A stretch of 64,000 bases of DNA. Origin: Yoonia sp. (GTDB lineage: Bacteria; Pseudomonadota; Alphaproteobacteria; Rhodobacterales; Rhodobacteraceae). Where the stretch lies: contig JAGSGF010000012.1 of NCBI GenBank assembly GCA_023955335.1, positions 1-64,000 of the forward strand. Direction: 5' to 3'. Positions 41,743 to 50,399 of the stretch are shown here, one piece after another. The translations under genes and the position numbers were made by a program. The notes under the pieces are model-generated. The model was not told where the DNA came from. It was given only the letters and a program-made list of their open reading frames with translations, and did not search any database. Within the stretch, counting starts at the first letter, position 1. Each line of letters starts with the position of its first letter.

Positions 41743-42697
41743 AGGCCCGCGCATAGCAGGGCGGGTTTTCAAACGGGGTGGACCGCGCGCAGTACACGCC
41801 CCGTGCAATTGCCCGCGCCATGCAGACCGCCGCAGCGTGCCCGAGGTACAGCAGGTCATCGCAGTGTGCGTCGCCAGTACTTAGCGCAAAGATCAGGTCG
41901 CCATCGACGGGCGTATGCGCGGGCACGACCGCCCGTCCAATCCCGTCATGGGCCGCAGTAGCGAGGCGCGTGCACTGCGCTTGGGTAAGTCGCGCGTCTG
42001 TTGCGATGATGCCGATGGTGGTGTTGCGGCCATGCCCTTTGGTTGCGGGGCGTCCTGCGGGGTAGGTCGGTGAGGGGCCAAGATTGCCGAACTCGCTGCC
42101 GTGCTCAAATGGGGCTGCCCAGAAATGTGGCCCGTCGCCGACTGTGACTGATCCGACAGCGTTGACCGCGACCAGCGCCCCGATGATGGTGCCATCTGGC
42201 AAGGTCATACTGGCGGACCCAAGCCCGCCCTTCAGCGTGGCCGTTGTTGCCCCAAAACCCGCGCCTGCCGTGCCGATGTCAAAGCTGTCACTGGCAGATG
42301 CAAGCGCCTGTGCGCCCAAAGCCGCATAGGGGTTCTCGAGCCAATCTTTGTCGCCACCGTTCATCAGATCAAACAGAATTGCGCTGGGCACGATGGGCAC
42401 GCTTTGGTCGCCAACCGCAAAGCCCCGCCCTGCGGCGCGCAGCGCGTTTGCCGCGCCGGATGCCGCATCAAGCCCCAAGGCCGATCCGCCAGACAGGACC
42501 AGCGCGTCGACCTGTTCAACCAATTTATCGGGAGCAAGCAGGTCGGTTTCGCGCGACCCCGGTGCGCCGCCCATAACATGTACGCCACAGGTGAACGGTT
42601 GGGCCGCAGTCAGAACGGTGGTGCCGGTTTTGACATGTGCATCATGTGCATTTCCGACCAGAATGCCCGGCACATCTGTGATCAGATTGCGCTTCAT
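41735..42697 (-). CDS. P1 family peptidase (DmpA-like aminopeptidase)
   Basis: A 320-residue N-terminal-nucleophile type peptidase. The start NLITDVPGILVGNAHDAHVK and the LVLSGGSALGLDAASGAANA block are characteristic of the P1/DmpA-Esterase family, and GRNTTIGIIATDARLT supplies the threonine that follows the autoprocessing site and becomes the nucleophile. Members cleave D- or beta-amino-terminal peptides. The start is set at ATG 42697, inside the cupin gene's stop (ATGA overlap), so the two are coupled; an upstream frame to 42823 adds unrelated residues. Confidence 0.88.
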   Translation of the reverse strand: MKRNLITDVPGILVGNAHDAHVKTGTTVLTAAQPFTCGVHVMGGAPGSRETDLLAPDKLVEQVDALVLSGGSALGLDAASGAANALRAAGRGFAVGDQSVPIVPSAILFDLMNGGDKDWLENPYAALGAQALASASDSFDIGTAGAGFGATTATLKGGLGSASMTLPDGTIIGALVAVNAVGSVTVGDGPHFWAAPFEHGSEFGNLGPSPTYPAGRPATKGHGRNTTIGIIATDARLTQAQCTRLATAAHDGIGRAVVPAHTPVDGDLIFALSTGDAHCDDLLYLGHAAAVCMARAIARGVYCARSTPFENPPCYARAFS

Positions 42698-43044
42698 ATG
42701 ACGGGCTTGTGCGCGGCCGTGTCCGGGTCGCCAGTGTTCGGTGTGCCGCTGGGTTCGATCAGCACAAGATGTGCCTCGCCCCGTGCGGTGGGCCGGTGTT
42801 CGAAGCCTGCGGGAACCACGCAAAGCTCACCTGCGTTGAGTATCACGGTTTTGTCGCGCAGCTCAATATCGACAGAGCCGGAAAGACACAGAAACAGATC
42901 ATCAGTATCACGATGGCTATGCCAGACGAATTCGCCTTGGACTTTGACCACCATCAGGTCGTTGTCGTTGTATTGCCCGATGATACGCGGGGACCAATGG
43001 TTGGAAAACGTGGCCAGTTTTTCAGTAAGGTTGACCTTATCCAT
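42694..43044 (-). CDS. cupin domain protein
   Basis: A 116-residue single-domain cupin. Motif 1 is EFVWHSHRDTDDLFLCLSGS, with the metal-binding histidines and acidic residue, and motif 2 is GELCVVPAGFEHRPTARGEA. It starts KVNLTEKLATFSNHWSPRII and probably forms a dimeric beta barrel. Its substrate is unknown. It lies between a small conserved gene (1-base overlap) and the P1 peptidase gene (4-base overlap), so all three form an operon transcribed leftward. Confidence 0.9.
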   Translation of the reverse strand: MDKVNLTEKLATFSNHWSPRIIGQYNDNDLMVVKVQGEFVWHSHRDTDDLFLCLSGSVDIELRDKTVILNAGELCVVPAGFEHRPTARGEAHLVLIEPSGTPNTGDPDTAAHKPVI

Positions 43045-43454
43045 CAGACGTCCACCACAATGGGGCCGATGTAGTAGACGGTGTTGTTGGACGTCAGCGT
43101 GTAGGGAAAACCGCCGAATGCGTCCTCGGTGATGATGATTAGCGTGTTGGCGCCTTTCATCTTGGCGATCGTCCGGTCGACGTCTTTTTCGGGCAGGAAA
43201 TCGGCAAGGCGGGCGGCGGGGTTGCGGTGCACGACTTCGACGAAACCTGTATCTATAAACGCGCCGGGTTGATCAAAGGTGATCTGTTCAGGCGCATCGC
43301 CGTCGGATTGAAAGCAATAGGCCATCGCCGCATCAGCATCCGCGAAATTTGCTGATAGCAGATGGATGCGCAGTTTGCCTTCTGGCAAGGCAGGCGGCAA
43401 TTCGGGCTGTGGCTCCCCGTTGATCAGGGTGCGCAGGCGGGACCATATATTCAT
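43044..43454 (-). CDS. conserved protein of unknown function
   Basis: A 136-residue protein starting MNIWSRLRTLINGEPQPELP, then KLRIHLLSANFADADAAMAY, FIDTGFVEVVHRNPAARLAD and an end at TSNNTVYYIGPIVVDV. No membrane segment, signal or metal site is visible. It is the first gene of a three-gene leftward operon with the cupin and P1 peptidase. The frame remains open upstream to 43646, but that stretch lacks protein character (VVQTPKGPGVQDEGVYG...), so the internal ATG was chosen. I recognise no family. Confidence 0.6.
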   Translation of the reverse strand: MNIWSRLRTLINGEPQPELPPALPEGKLRIHLLSANFADADAAMAYCFQSDGDAPEQITFDQPGAFIDTGFVEVVHRNPAARLADFLPEKDVDRTIAKMKGANTLIIITEDAFGGFPYTLTSNNTVYYIGPIVVDV

Positions 43455-43664
43455 ACCATGTATCGTGCCGCCCAAGCGGGCCGTTGTCAGCCCCAAAAAT
43501 TCGCTTGCCAGATCGGTTAGGTTTGCACTAGCAGTTCCGCTTGAGCACGTGACGATGGCGTCGTCACAGGCATGTTGCCGCTCGGGGCCATAAACCCCTT
43601 CGTCCTGAACGCCGGGACCTTTCGGGGTCTGAACAACTGACCCCATCTATGTGAGGTCTATGCA

Positions 43665-44870
43665 ATGACAATGCGTCCACAATTTTATCGGTTTCACCAA
43701 GGTGAAAAGCAGCTTCAGTTTTCCGATGCTGAGTTTGAGGCCCGCCTGACGGGTCTTCGCAAAATCATGTCTGGTGCAGGCGTGCAGGTGGCGGTGTTCA
43801 CGTCCATGCACAACATCGCCTATTATTCCGGCTTTCTGTATTGCGCGTTTGGTCGCCCGTATGCGCTGGTCGTGACCGCGACGCAAAGCGTCACAATTTC
43901 GGCGGGCATCGATGCCGCGCAGCCTTGGCGCCGCTGCCACGGGGATAACATCACTTATACCGATTGGGAGCGCGACAATTATTGGCGCGCTATCGTGTCT
44001 GTTGCGGGAACTGGCGCTGTTGTCGGCATGGAAGGCGACCACCTGACCTTGCTGCAAGGCCAAAAGCTCGACGCGTTCATGCAGCCTGCGCGGGTTGTCG
44101 ACATTGCACCTATGACGATGGTGCAGCGCATGCATAAATCGACAGCCGAGCTGGATTTGATCCGGCATGGTGCGGGTGTGGCCGATGTCGGTGGCTTTGC
44201 CATTCGTGATGCGATTGACGTGGGTGCCCGTGAAATTGACATCGCTATGGCCGGTCGCAATGCGATGGAATTGGAGATCGCCAAGCGGTTCCCCGATGCG
44301 GAATATCGCGACACTTGGGTTTGGTTCCAGTCTGGGATCAACACGGACGGCGCACATAACCCTGTGACCGCGCGGCAGTTGGAACGTGGCGATATCTTGT
44401 CACTGAATACATTCCCGATGATCAGCGGGTATTATACCGCGTTGGAACGGACATTGTTTGTGGGTGAAGTCGATCCTGCGAGCTTGCGAGTTTGGGAGGC
44501 CAATGTTGCGGCCCATGAATACGGAATGCGCCTGCTCAAGCCCGGTGTGTCTTGTGCGGAAGTGACCGCTAAGATCAATACGTTCTTTGAAGAGCGCCAG
44601 TTGCTGCAATACCGCACGTTTGGGTACGGCCATTCATTTGGCGTGCTGTCGCACTACTATGGCCGCGAGGCGGGTCTGGAGCTGCGCGAAGACATCGACA
44701 CCGTGCTGGAACCAGGCATGGTGATTTCGATGGAACCGATGTTAACCATCCCGGAAGGGCAGCCCGGGGCCGGGGGGTACCGCGAGCATGATATCTTGTT
44801 CATCACCGAAGATGGGAACGAGAACATCACCAAATATCCATTTGGACCCGACTTTAACGTCGTCGGTTGA
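43665..44870 (+). CDS. creatinase (creatine amidinohydrolase)
   Basis: Hydrolyses creatine to sarcosine and urea. The 401-residue protein resembles Pseudomonas-type creatinase along its length as I remember that sequence: FTSMHNIAYYSGFLYCAFGR, PYALVVT, QPWRRCHGDN, TYTDWERDNY, TWVWFQSGINTDGAHNPVT, FPMISGYYTALERTLF, LQYRTFGYGHSFG, LSHYYGREAGLELREDIDT and SMEPMLTIPEGQPGAGGYRE. The pita-bread fold of M24 peptidases is kept, but the metal-ligand set is that of creatinase. The window shows no creatininase or sarcosine oxidase gene next to it, so the downstream steps must be elsewhere. It is followed by a hairpin at 44880-44905. Confidence 0.93.
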   Translation: MTMRPQFYRFHQGEKQLQFSDAEFEARLTGLRKIMSGAGVQVAVFTSMHNIAYYSGFLYCAFGRPYALVVTATQSVTISAGIDAAQPWRRCHGDNITYTDWERDNYWRAIVSVAGTGAVVGMEGDHLTLLQGQKLDAFMQPARVVDIAPMTMVQRMHKSTAELDLIRHGAGVADVGGFAIRDAIDVGAREIDIAMAGRNAMELEIAKRFPDAEYRDTWVWFQSGINTDGAHNPVTARQLERGDILSLNTFPMISGYYTALERTLFVGEVDPASLRVWEANVAAHEYGMRLLKPGVSCAEVTAKINTFFEERQLLQYRTFGYGHSFGVLSHYYGREAGLELREDIDTVLEPGMVISMEPMLTIPEGQPGAGGYREHDILFITEDGNENITKYPFGPDFNVVG

Positions 44871-44879
44871 TCTGAAAAT

Positions 44880-44905
44880 TGGGGCATCGGTGTCACGATG
44901 CCCCA
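44880..44905 (+). terminator. hairpin after the creatinase gene
   Basis: TGGGGCATCG pairs perfectly with CGATGCCCCA across a 6-base loop, 9 bases after the stop and followed by TGTTT. The short U-run makes it a plausible though not ideal terminator. Confidence 0.7.
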
Positions 44906-44994
44906 TGTTTCAGGCGGCTCACCATGCGTTGAATTGCAACTCGCGTCGGGTATGTTATTGCATGGACAAATAACTATTACGGTAACCGCTGACC

Positions 44995-45825
44995 ATGACC
45001 CTTTCTACTAATCTTAGGCGTCGCTCATTCGGCGCCCTGATGCTTGGATCGACCGCTGCTTGCGCGGTACAGGTGCCAGTGTCGAACCCTCCCGAGGTGA
45101 TAGTGCCGAGCTTTCTGGAGGGATACGGGCCGTTGTTTGATGCGGGCTATGACCTTCCGGCTATTCCGGCAGAGTACACAATGGGGATAAACCGGCGCAT
45201 GACGGGGGAATATCTGGGTGAAGCGCCCGCAAATTCCATCGACGTCGATCCCTATGCTAAGTTTTTGTATCACGTCAAAGATGACGGCACTGCTGTGCGT
45301 TATCCCATTGGTGTTGGTCGCGCTGGCCGCAGTTTTAGCGGAGCTGGTGTTATTCGGTTGAAAAAGCAGTGGCCCGGATGGAGCCCAACACAAAATATGC
45401 TGCGGACGGAGCCTGAAATTTACGGCCCATTCCGTCGGGGTATTCCGGGTGGGTTGCGCAGCCCGCTTGGCGCGCGTGCCTTGTATTTGTTCCGCAACGG
45501 GCGCGACACATATTACCGTATTCACGGGACAAACGACCTGGAATCCATTGGTAATTCGGGCAGCGCCGGCTGTATCCGGATGTTCAACCAAGACATCATC
45601 CATTTGTATGATGCGGTTGAGAAAGGGATCAAAGTTCTCGTCCGGTCCGAAGACGAATCGCTGCGCGTTGATCCTGAAAACTACAACCGCGGCGTGGAAT
45701 TACCCGCCAAGGAAATCGACCCAGACACGATTTACGGTGAAGACGCGTTGGCCAACGATCAACCGCCAGACTTTGATGCGGTAGATATCAATGCGCCGAT
45801 TGAAGAATCCAACGTCCCACTTTGA
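44995..45825 (+). CDS. L,D-transpeptidase (YkuD family)
   Basis: A 276-residue envelope enzyme that would form 3-3 cross-links or attach proteins to peptidoglycan. The YkuD domain has DTYYRIHGTNDLESIGNSGS followed by AGCIRMFNQDIIHLYDAV, with the catalytic HGT and SxGC(I)R cysteine. The N-terminus TNLRRRSFGALMLGSTAACA resembles a Tat-type signal (RRRSF) ending in a possible lipobox (STAAC), so export by Tat as a lipoprotein is possible. It stands alone between terminators and is followed by a strong intrinsic terminator. Confidence 0.92.
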   Translation: MTLSTNLRRRSFGALMLGSTAACAVQVPVSNPPEVIVPSFLEGYGPLFDAGYDLPAIPAEYTMGINRRMTGEYLGEAPANSIDVDPYAKFLYHVKDDGTAVRYPIGVGRAGRSFSGAGVIRLKKQWPGWSPTQNMLRTEPEIYGPFRRGIPGGLRSPLGARALYLFRNGRDTYYRIHGTNDLESIGNSGSAGCIRMFNQDIIHLYDAVEKGIKVLVRSEDESLRVDPENYNRGVELPAKEIDPDTIYGEDALANDQPPDFDAVDINAPIEESNVPL

Positions 45826-45828
45826 TAT

Positions 45829-45866
45829 AAAAGCCCCGTAACCCCAAGGTTGCGGGGCTTTTTTTG
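45829..45866 (+). terminator. intrinsic terminator after the L,D-transpeptidase gene
   Basis: AAGCCCCGTAAC pairs with GTTGCGGGGCTT (one wobble pair) across a 6-base loop and is followed by seven U. It is a textbook rho-independent terminator. Confidence 0.92.
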
Positions 45867-45992
45867 CCCTTCGCCATGACGCCGCCCAATTTTTGGTGCA
45901 TGTTTGGGCGAATTGACATCACAGGTATTTGAAAATTCGTTAGATAGCACCTAAATGTAAACGAACGTAACATTAGCGAGGGACATCCGCAT
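45867..45992. promoter_or_regulatory. upstream region of the eight-gene AAA+ operon
   Basis: This AT-richer gap must hold the promoter of the operon. A TTGACA occurs at 45913-45918, but no good -10 lies 16-18 bases downstream. GAGGGA at 45978-45983 is the ribosome-binding site of the first gene. Confidence 0.4.
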
Positions 45993-47072
45993 ATGGCCAA
46001 TTTCGACACGCAGATCCAAGACAGCCAAGCTCAAGTCGCTGAGGCGCAATCTAAAATTTCAGAATTGACCAACCGGATTGAAACTGCCCGCCAAAAGATG
46101 GCGACAGGTACGGATATCTCTGTCGATATTGAAAATGCGAGCTTAGAGGACGTGCACGCCCATACCGAATTGATGAACGCCAACATCGCTGAGCTGATCA
46201 TGGGGCTGGATGATGTCACATCCGCGTTTTCCAAAGATTTTGACGACATGCGGACCAAGACCACGATGGAAAGCATCGTCGGTTGGTTCTCTGGCGGCAA
46301 ATCAGACAGTATGCGTGAAGAGCGGATGCGCTCCGCCTCTGTCGATGACAAGCTGCAGGATCTGATCTCGAAGTCTGACGTGATTACCAAGCTGTTGCAG
46401 GGGCAGTTGTCCACATTGAACGAGCAAAAGACCAAGGTTGAGACGAACCTGACAGGCACGCTTGATGAACGCGAAGTCACCGTGACTGAGCTTGAATCAG
46501 TCCGCGCCGACATTCTGGCGCTTGATCCGAAAATCATCACTGTTGAGGGTAAGGTTTCGGTGGAACAAGATGCTGCTGCCCGCACGAAACTGGAATCCGA
46601 ACTGGCCGCGCTGAACACCAGCTATAACGAAATGGTCCAGATGGAGCAGGTCAAGCTAGCGAAATCCCAGACGCTGGAACGCTATATCGAAAAGGGCAAA
46701 ACATGGATCGACAGCTTGCAAAACCAAGCGGCGACCCAGATGGTTTTGATCAACAAACTGGAAACAGATACCAAGCAGCGTGTTGTTTTATACGATGCCT
46801 TGTCCAAGTCATTGAAGACCGCGCAGCAACAAGACGTCGCGCATAAAATCAACGAAATTGGCGTGAAGACCGATCAAGAGGCGCAGACCGCCATGGCAGC
46901 CATCGGGTCTGCGACCAACGCCCGCATGGCCGACATGTTGGAAGCCCACGAAGACCACATGGTGTTCGCCCGTGAAGTGTTGGAGCAAAAGGCGAAAGCC
47001 GACGAGCGGTTTGTGCGTAGGTTCGCCAAGATCGTGGAAAAGCATGATAGTAATCAGTATGGCGCGGAGTGA
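45993..47072 (+). CDS. long coiled-coil protein, first gene of the AAA+ operon
   Basis: A 359-residue, almost entirely helical, soluble protein. It begins DTQIQDSQAQVAEAQSKISE with strong heptad character, continues with TNRIETARQKMATGTDISVD, has one less regular stretch (MESIVGWFSGGKSDSMREER, about residues 91-110), then further heptads (LQGQLSTLNEQKTKVETNLT) and a tail SQTLERYIEKGKTWIDSLQN. The length and all-helical build are a little like TelA-type tellurite-resistance proteins, but no diagnostic motif is seen and I do not assign it. It is probably a scaffold for the AAA+ ATPase encoded three genes downstream. The next gene starts 4 bases after the stop. Confidence 0.8.
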   Translation: MANFDTQIQDSQAQVAEAQSKISELTNRIETARQKMATGTDISVDIENASLEDVHAHTELMNANIAELIMGLDDVTSAFSKDFDDMRTKTTMESIVGWFSGGKSDSMREERMRSASVDDKLQDLISKSDVITKLLQGQLSTLNEQKTKVETNLTGTLDEREVTVTELESVRADILALDPKIITVEGKVSVEQDAAARTKLESELAALNTSYNEMVQMEQVKLAKSQTLERYIEKGKTWIDSLQNQAATQMVLINKLETDTKQRVVLYDALSKSLKTAQQQDVAHKINEIGVKTDQEAQTAMAAIGSATNARMADMLEAHEDHMVFAREVLEQKAKADERFVRRFAKIVEKHDSNQYGAE

Positions 47073-47076
47073 TCCA

Positions 47077-47304
47077 ATGCCAACGGTAAAACCGCGTCCT
47101 CAGCTTTTGTCACGGCTGGGGAAACGGGACCTGATTTTGAGTGCGGTCCTCGTACTTTTGCCTCTGCTAATGGTCGGCGTGTTCAAGTTCCCATTTTCGG
47201 GCGACGTATTTGTGGGAGCGTTATGTCTAAGCGTGTTTCTTTTTATCCGAACTTGGAGCCGTGAGTTGAACTGGGCCATCTTGGCCGGTCGTTCCAAAAA
47301 ATGA
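47077..47304 (+). CDS. small two-helix membrane protein of the AAA+ operon
   Basis: A 75-residue protein. After a basic N-terminus (MPTVKPRPQLLSRLGKRD) come two hydrophobic helices (LILSAVLVLLPLLMVGVF, about residues 19-36, and VFVGALCLSVFLFIRTW, about 44-60), with a basic C-terminus (NWAILAGRSKK). The start at ATG 47077 is preceded by GCGGAG, which lies inside the end of the preceding gene; another ATG at 47059 is possible. It overlaps the next gene by ATGA. Confidence 0.75.
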   Translation: MPTVKPRPQLLSRLGKRDLILSAVLVLLPLLMVGVFKFPFSGDVFVGALCLSVFLFIRTWSRELNWAILAGRSKK

Positions 47305-48416
47305 CTGACCACTCCCTCGATCATTTCAAGCTGGAAGACACCCGCATCACGCGGCGCTATTTTGGTAAGTTTGAGCGGATCACGCAGCATATGACCAAGG
47401 TTGCCGCCACGATGGAGGCCGAGGGCCGTTTGGGGCGGCGCGATATTGATGTGATTGCGCGGTATTTGTTGGGGTTGAACCTGACGTTTAAGGCGCTTGC
47501 GCATAAGTATCATTTTTCGGGCCGGTTTGCCCATGCGGGGCAGTTGACGTTTGACCGCGTCGAGAGCGGCTTTCCTGTCTATCAAGAGCTGTTGGAGATG
47601 GCGAATGATGCGCTTCAGGCGGAGCGTCATTTGGCGCAGATGCCGTCGGCGGATGCGCTGAAGGATCAGATGGTACGCACGATTGTGGGTGATCAGGAAA
47701 TCCCGACCAAACTGCAATATGCTTTGTCTCAGCGCCTGTATTATCAGGAGCTGGCCAAGGGTGGCATGTTCTGGGCGCGCAATGATCCACAAGCGATGTG
47801 GATCAAGAACGACGATGATCGTCGTCATTTTCAGATCCACTGGGCCGTCTATGACAGCCAAGTGAACCTGCCTACGATCTACATCATGGATGTGGCTGAT
47901 ACAGGCCGCACAGGTCTGCCAAAGGATGAACGCCGCTGGCCAGAAGCGCAGGCGCATTTGATGGCCCAAGCGGTTGGTGGGCTCAAACTTTTGACAATCG
48001 CACGCGGCTTTGACGAGGACTTTGACGATCTGCATCCAACCCGTCTGCGCCGGTTTCATATCGGGCCGATGTATTCCAATGCATTTACCCGTCAGGCCGG
48101 GCCATTGCGCGAAGTGCTCGAGGCCGCAAACAGTCCCGTTGGCGAAGATTGGGCCATGGTTTGGACCGAAGAAGAGCTGGTTGCGGACCGTGCCGAGCGT
48201 GTGAAATCTGGTTGGTTCGGGACGGTTGAACGCCAGATATTTGCGCTTGATCCATTTGCAGGTGCCGGTACACAAACAGGTGCGACGCGCATGGAACGTA
48301 GTTTGATCATGCCAGAACGCCCCTATCAGGCGCTGGTCGAACGCAACCCGCCGGGATTTGCGGACGTGCGAAAATTTGTCGTGTCCGACCATGGGCGCGT
48401 GTTGAGTTATAAGTAA
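47301..48416 (+). CDS. soluble protein of unknown function in the AAA+ operon
   Basis: A 371-residue protein with no membrane segment or signal. It begins MTDHSLDHFKLEDTRITRRY, then FGKFERITQHMTKVAATMEA, has a Trp- and Tyr-rich centre (FQIHWAVYDSQVNLPTIYIM) and ends VRKFVVSDHGRVLSYK. I recognise no fold or family. It is translationally coupled to the small membrane gene before it and precedes the AAA+ ATPase gene by 48 bases. The stretch LQYALSQRLYYQELAKGG suggests an amphipathic helix that may contact a partner. Confidence 0.75.
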   Translation: MTDHSLDHFKLEDTRITRRYFGKFERITQHMTKVAATMEAEGRLGRRDIDVIARYLLGLNLTFKALAHKYHFSGRFAHAGQLTFDRVESGFPVYQELLEMANDALQAERHLAQMPSADALKDQMVRTIVGDQEIPTKLQYALSQRLYYQELAKGGMFWARNDPQAMWIKNDDDRRHFQIHWAVYDSQVNLPTIYIMDVADTGRTGLPKDERRWPEAQAHLMAQAVGGLKLLTIARGFDEDFDDLHPTRLRRFHIGPMYSNAFTRQAGPLREVLEAANSPVGEDWAMVWTEEELVADRAERVKSGWFGTVERQIFALDPFAGAGTQTGATRMERSLIMPERPYQALVERNPPGFADVRKFVVSDHGRVLSYK

Positions 48417-48464
48417 CCAGCCCCCCGCCGTGACATTTACCAACCAAAGAGAGGTTGAAGACCC

Positions 48465-50399
48465 ATGAGCCAAACAAGTGATCAGATGGAACTGCGCGAA
48501 GAAGAAATCCGCAGTCATTATGCCGCCGCTTTGGGCCTGTTGGACGGTTTTGACCATAGTCCAAGAATAGCGTCCGGTGCCGCTGCACCTGTGGCGGAAC
48601 GGTCGCCAGGAATTTCTGCAGGCCGTCGGTTTCGCTCAACGACCCCGGGGCTGTCGACCCGCCGTGTCGCGCGGGCTGAGGGCATTCAGCTAACCGGTCG
48701 TATCGAGGCGGTTGAGGGCGGCGATGGTTTGACGTCTCCGCTCCAAGCGCATGTGTTGCAGGGGCTTCGCCGCGCGATTGCGATTGCCTTGGCTGTGGCC
48801 GAGCAGTTTGCAGAGCGTACGCCGTTGAAGGATATGAAACGCACCAATCTGGAAGGTGCTTTGCCGCAAGGATCAAAGTCCCAATTTTCCGAATTGCTCA
48901 CGGCGGAGGCTTTGGTCACGCTGTATGTGTTTGGGGCGGCCACCGCGTTTTTGCTGTCGGATCACGCGTCTGAACAGACGGTAGAAATTGGCGAGGTCGA
49001 AGAGGTTCTGGTCGACAATGGTCAGCTTGCTTTGCACGGTGCGCTTTGGGAATTGGACCGCGACATTGCGGCCCTTGGTACAGACGAGCCCAAGATGGTC
49101 GCCGTTGTACTCGCGTTCGCCGAAGCGTTGATGGCCAAGGTATCCGCCCGCGCCAGCACCGCGCCCGCGCTCGCGCCATTTGTGCAGGCCGCGTGGCGTG
49201 TCGAAGCCGATGATTTTGCCGTGCGCGGGTTTAGCCCTGCGTCCAGGGCCAAGGCGTCTGTCCTCACCATGACATTCAAGAAACCCAACGAGGTTGTGGG
49301 CAACCACATTGCCAAATATCAGGCGATGAAACTGGCCAAGATGGTCATGGCCTATGACTTTGATCGGCGCCTTAATCCGTTCGCCGAACTGGGCGGTTTT
49401 ATCTTTACGTTCATGGGTGACGGCAAGCCGGGGACGGGGAAAACGACCCTGATCCAGATGATGGCGGGCTTGGTGAATGACTATTGTCAGGTGGCTGGCT
49501 ATCCGTTCCGGTATCAGAACCTAAGCACCGATAATATCGATAGCTATCAGGGCAAGTCAGGTCAGAACGCAAAGGCGTTTATTGATAATATCCTTGACCC
49601 GTCGGTGATTGGCTTTGGTACGATCGACGATATTGACCAGTTGGCGGGCAAGCGCGGGGACCGCCAGTCTTCGACTGGACAGCTCGAGATTACAGCCGTG
49701 CTGATGGAAAGCTTTGCGGGGGCCAACACGGTCGTGCGCGGCAATTGCACGTTTGGCATGTTTTCGAATTATCCCGAGAATGTGGACGATGCTCTCCGCC
49801 AGCGGGCAGGGGCGCGGTTTTTGGTTGATGGTCCGCAAACGCGGGACGATTATATCGACATTCTGTATCTTCTGATGGGCAAGAACCACGACATTCCGGT
49901 TGGCGATCATGACGTGTTTAGCGCCCAAGAAATTAAAAAGGCGGTTGCAGCCAGTTTCGCCGGACATGCCCGCCCCCACGAAGAGGGGCTGATCCGTGTA
50001 TTTGAGAAGGTCCAGTCAGAGATCGGCGATCTTGATACAATTGCCAAGATGGGGACCTACCTGAAGGGTATTCAGGAGGCGGATGACCGGTTCACGGGGC
50101 GTGCAATTAAGAACATCACTGATGCGGTGAAGGTCCGCGCAATGGACTTTGAACTGCCGGATGAATGGATGGAAGAGCCGGACCTGTTCTTGTTCAAGGA
50201 CTACGACACCAAAAAGGCCATGATTTCCGAACTGCGCCAGCCGATTACGACCGACATGGTTCTGCAAGAAATCAACCGCTATGCGGATAGCGAATTCCGT
50301 TATGCGGATAAATCTGACGAAGTTGCGATTGACCAGATGGTCCGCGACTTTGCCCGCCAAGAAGAAGCCAAAAAGCGGTATCTGGAGGGCAAGGTGTGA
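48465..50399 (+). CDS. AAA+ ATPase, core of the undescribed operon
   Basis: A 644-residue protein. The N-terminal 300 residues are an operon-specific region with an Arg/Ser/Pro-rich linker (about 45-75) and an alpha-helical domain (about 90-270). The AAA+ module follows: Walker A GKPGTGKTT at residues 320-328, a Walker B-like segment GFGTIDDIDQLAG with the Asp pair at 388-389, and an arginine-finger/sensor region NVDDALRQRAGARF near 438-453. The C-terminus has helical lid sequence (EIKKAVAASFAGHARPHEEG, DDRFTGRAIKNITDAVKVRA). It starts at ATG 48465 behind an AGAGAGG, and its end overlaps the next gene by GTGA. It presumably remodels a membrane complex made of the neighbouring gene products. 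Confidence 0.88.
   Translation: MSQTSDQMELREEEIRSHYAAALGLLDGFDHSPRIASGAAAPVAERSPGISAGRRFRSTTPGLSTRRVARAEGIQLTGRIEAVEGGDGLTSPLQAHVLQGLRRAIAIALAVAEQFAERTPLKDMKRTNLEGALPQGSKSQFSELLTAEALVTLYVFGAATAFLLSDHASEQTVEIGEVEEVLVDNGQLALHGALWELDRDIAALGTDEPKMVAVVLAFAEALMAKVSARASTAPALAPFVQAAWRVEADDFAVRGFSPASRAKASVLTMTFKKPNEVVGNHIAKYQAMKLAKMVMAYDFDRRLNPFAELGGFIFTFMGDGKPGTGKTTLIQMMAGLVNDYCQVAGYPFRYQNLSTDNIDSYQGKSGQNAKAFIDNILDPSVIGFGTIDDIDQLAGKRGDRQSSTGQLEITAVLMESFAGANTVVRGNCTFGMFSNYPENVDDALRQRAGARFLVDGPQTRDDYIDILYLLMGKNHDIPVGDHDVFSAQEIKKAVAASFAGHARPHEEGLIRVFEKVQSEIGDLDTIAKMGTYLKGIQEADDRFTGRAIKNITDAVKVRAMDFELPDEWMEEPDLFLFKDYDTKKAMISELRQPITTDMVLQEINRYADSEFRYADKSDEVAIDQMVRDFARQEEAKKRYLEGKV

Noticed and set aside
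43455-43664. Riboswitch upstream of creatinase
   Set aside because: Short stems such as GTGACGA/TCGTCAC and GGGGTC/GACCCC occur, but I could not match the arrangement to glycine, guanidine or SAM-type riboswitch cores.
47100-48557. Minus-strand frame of 485 codons opposite the AAA+ operon
   Set aside because: It is antisense to the coupled genes of the operon, and its composition (many His, Arg, Gln) is that of a reverse-strand shadow.
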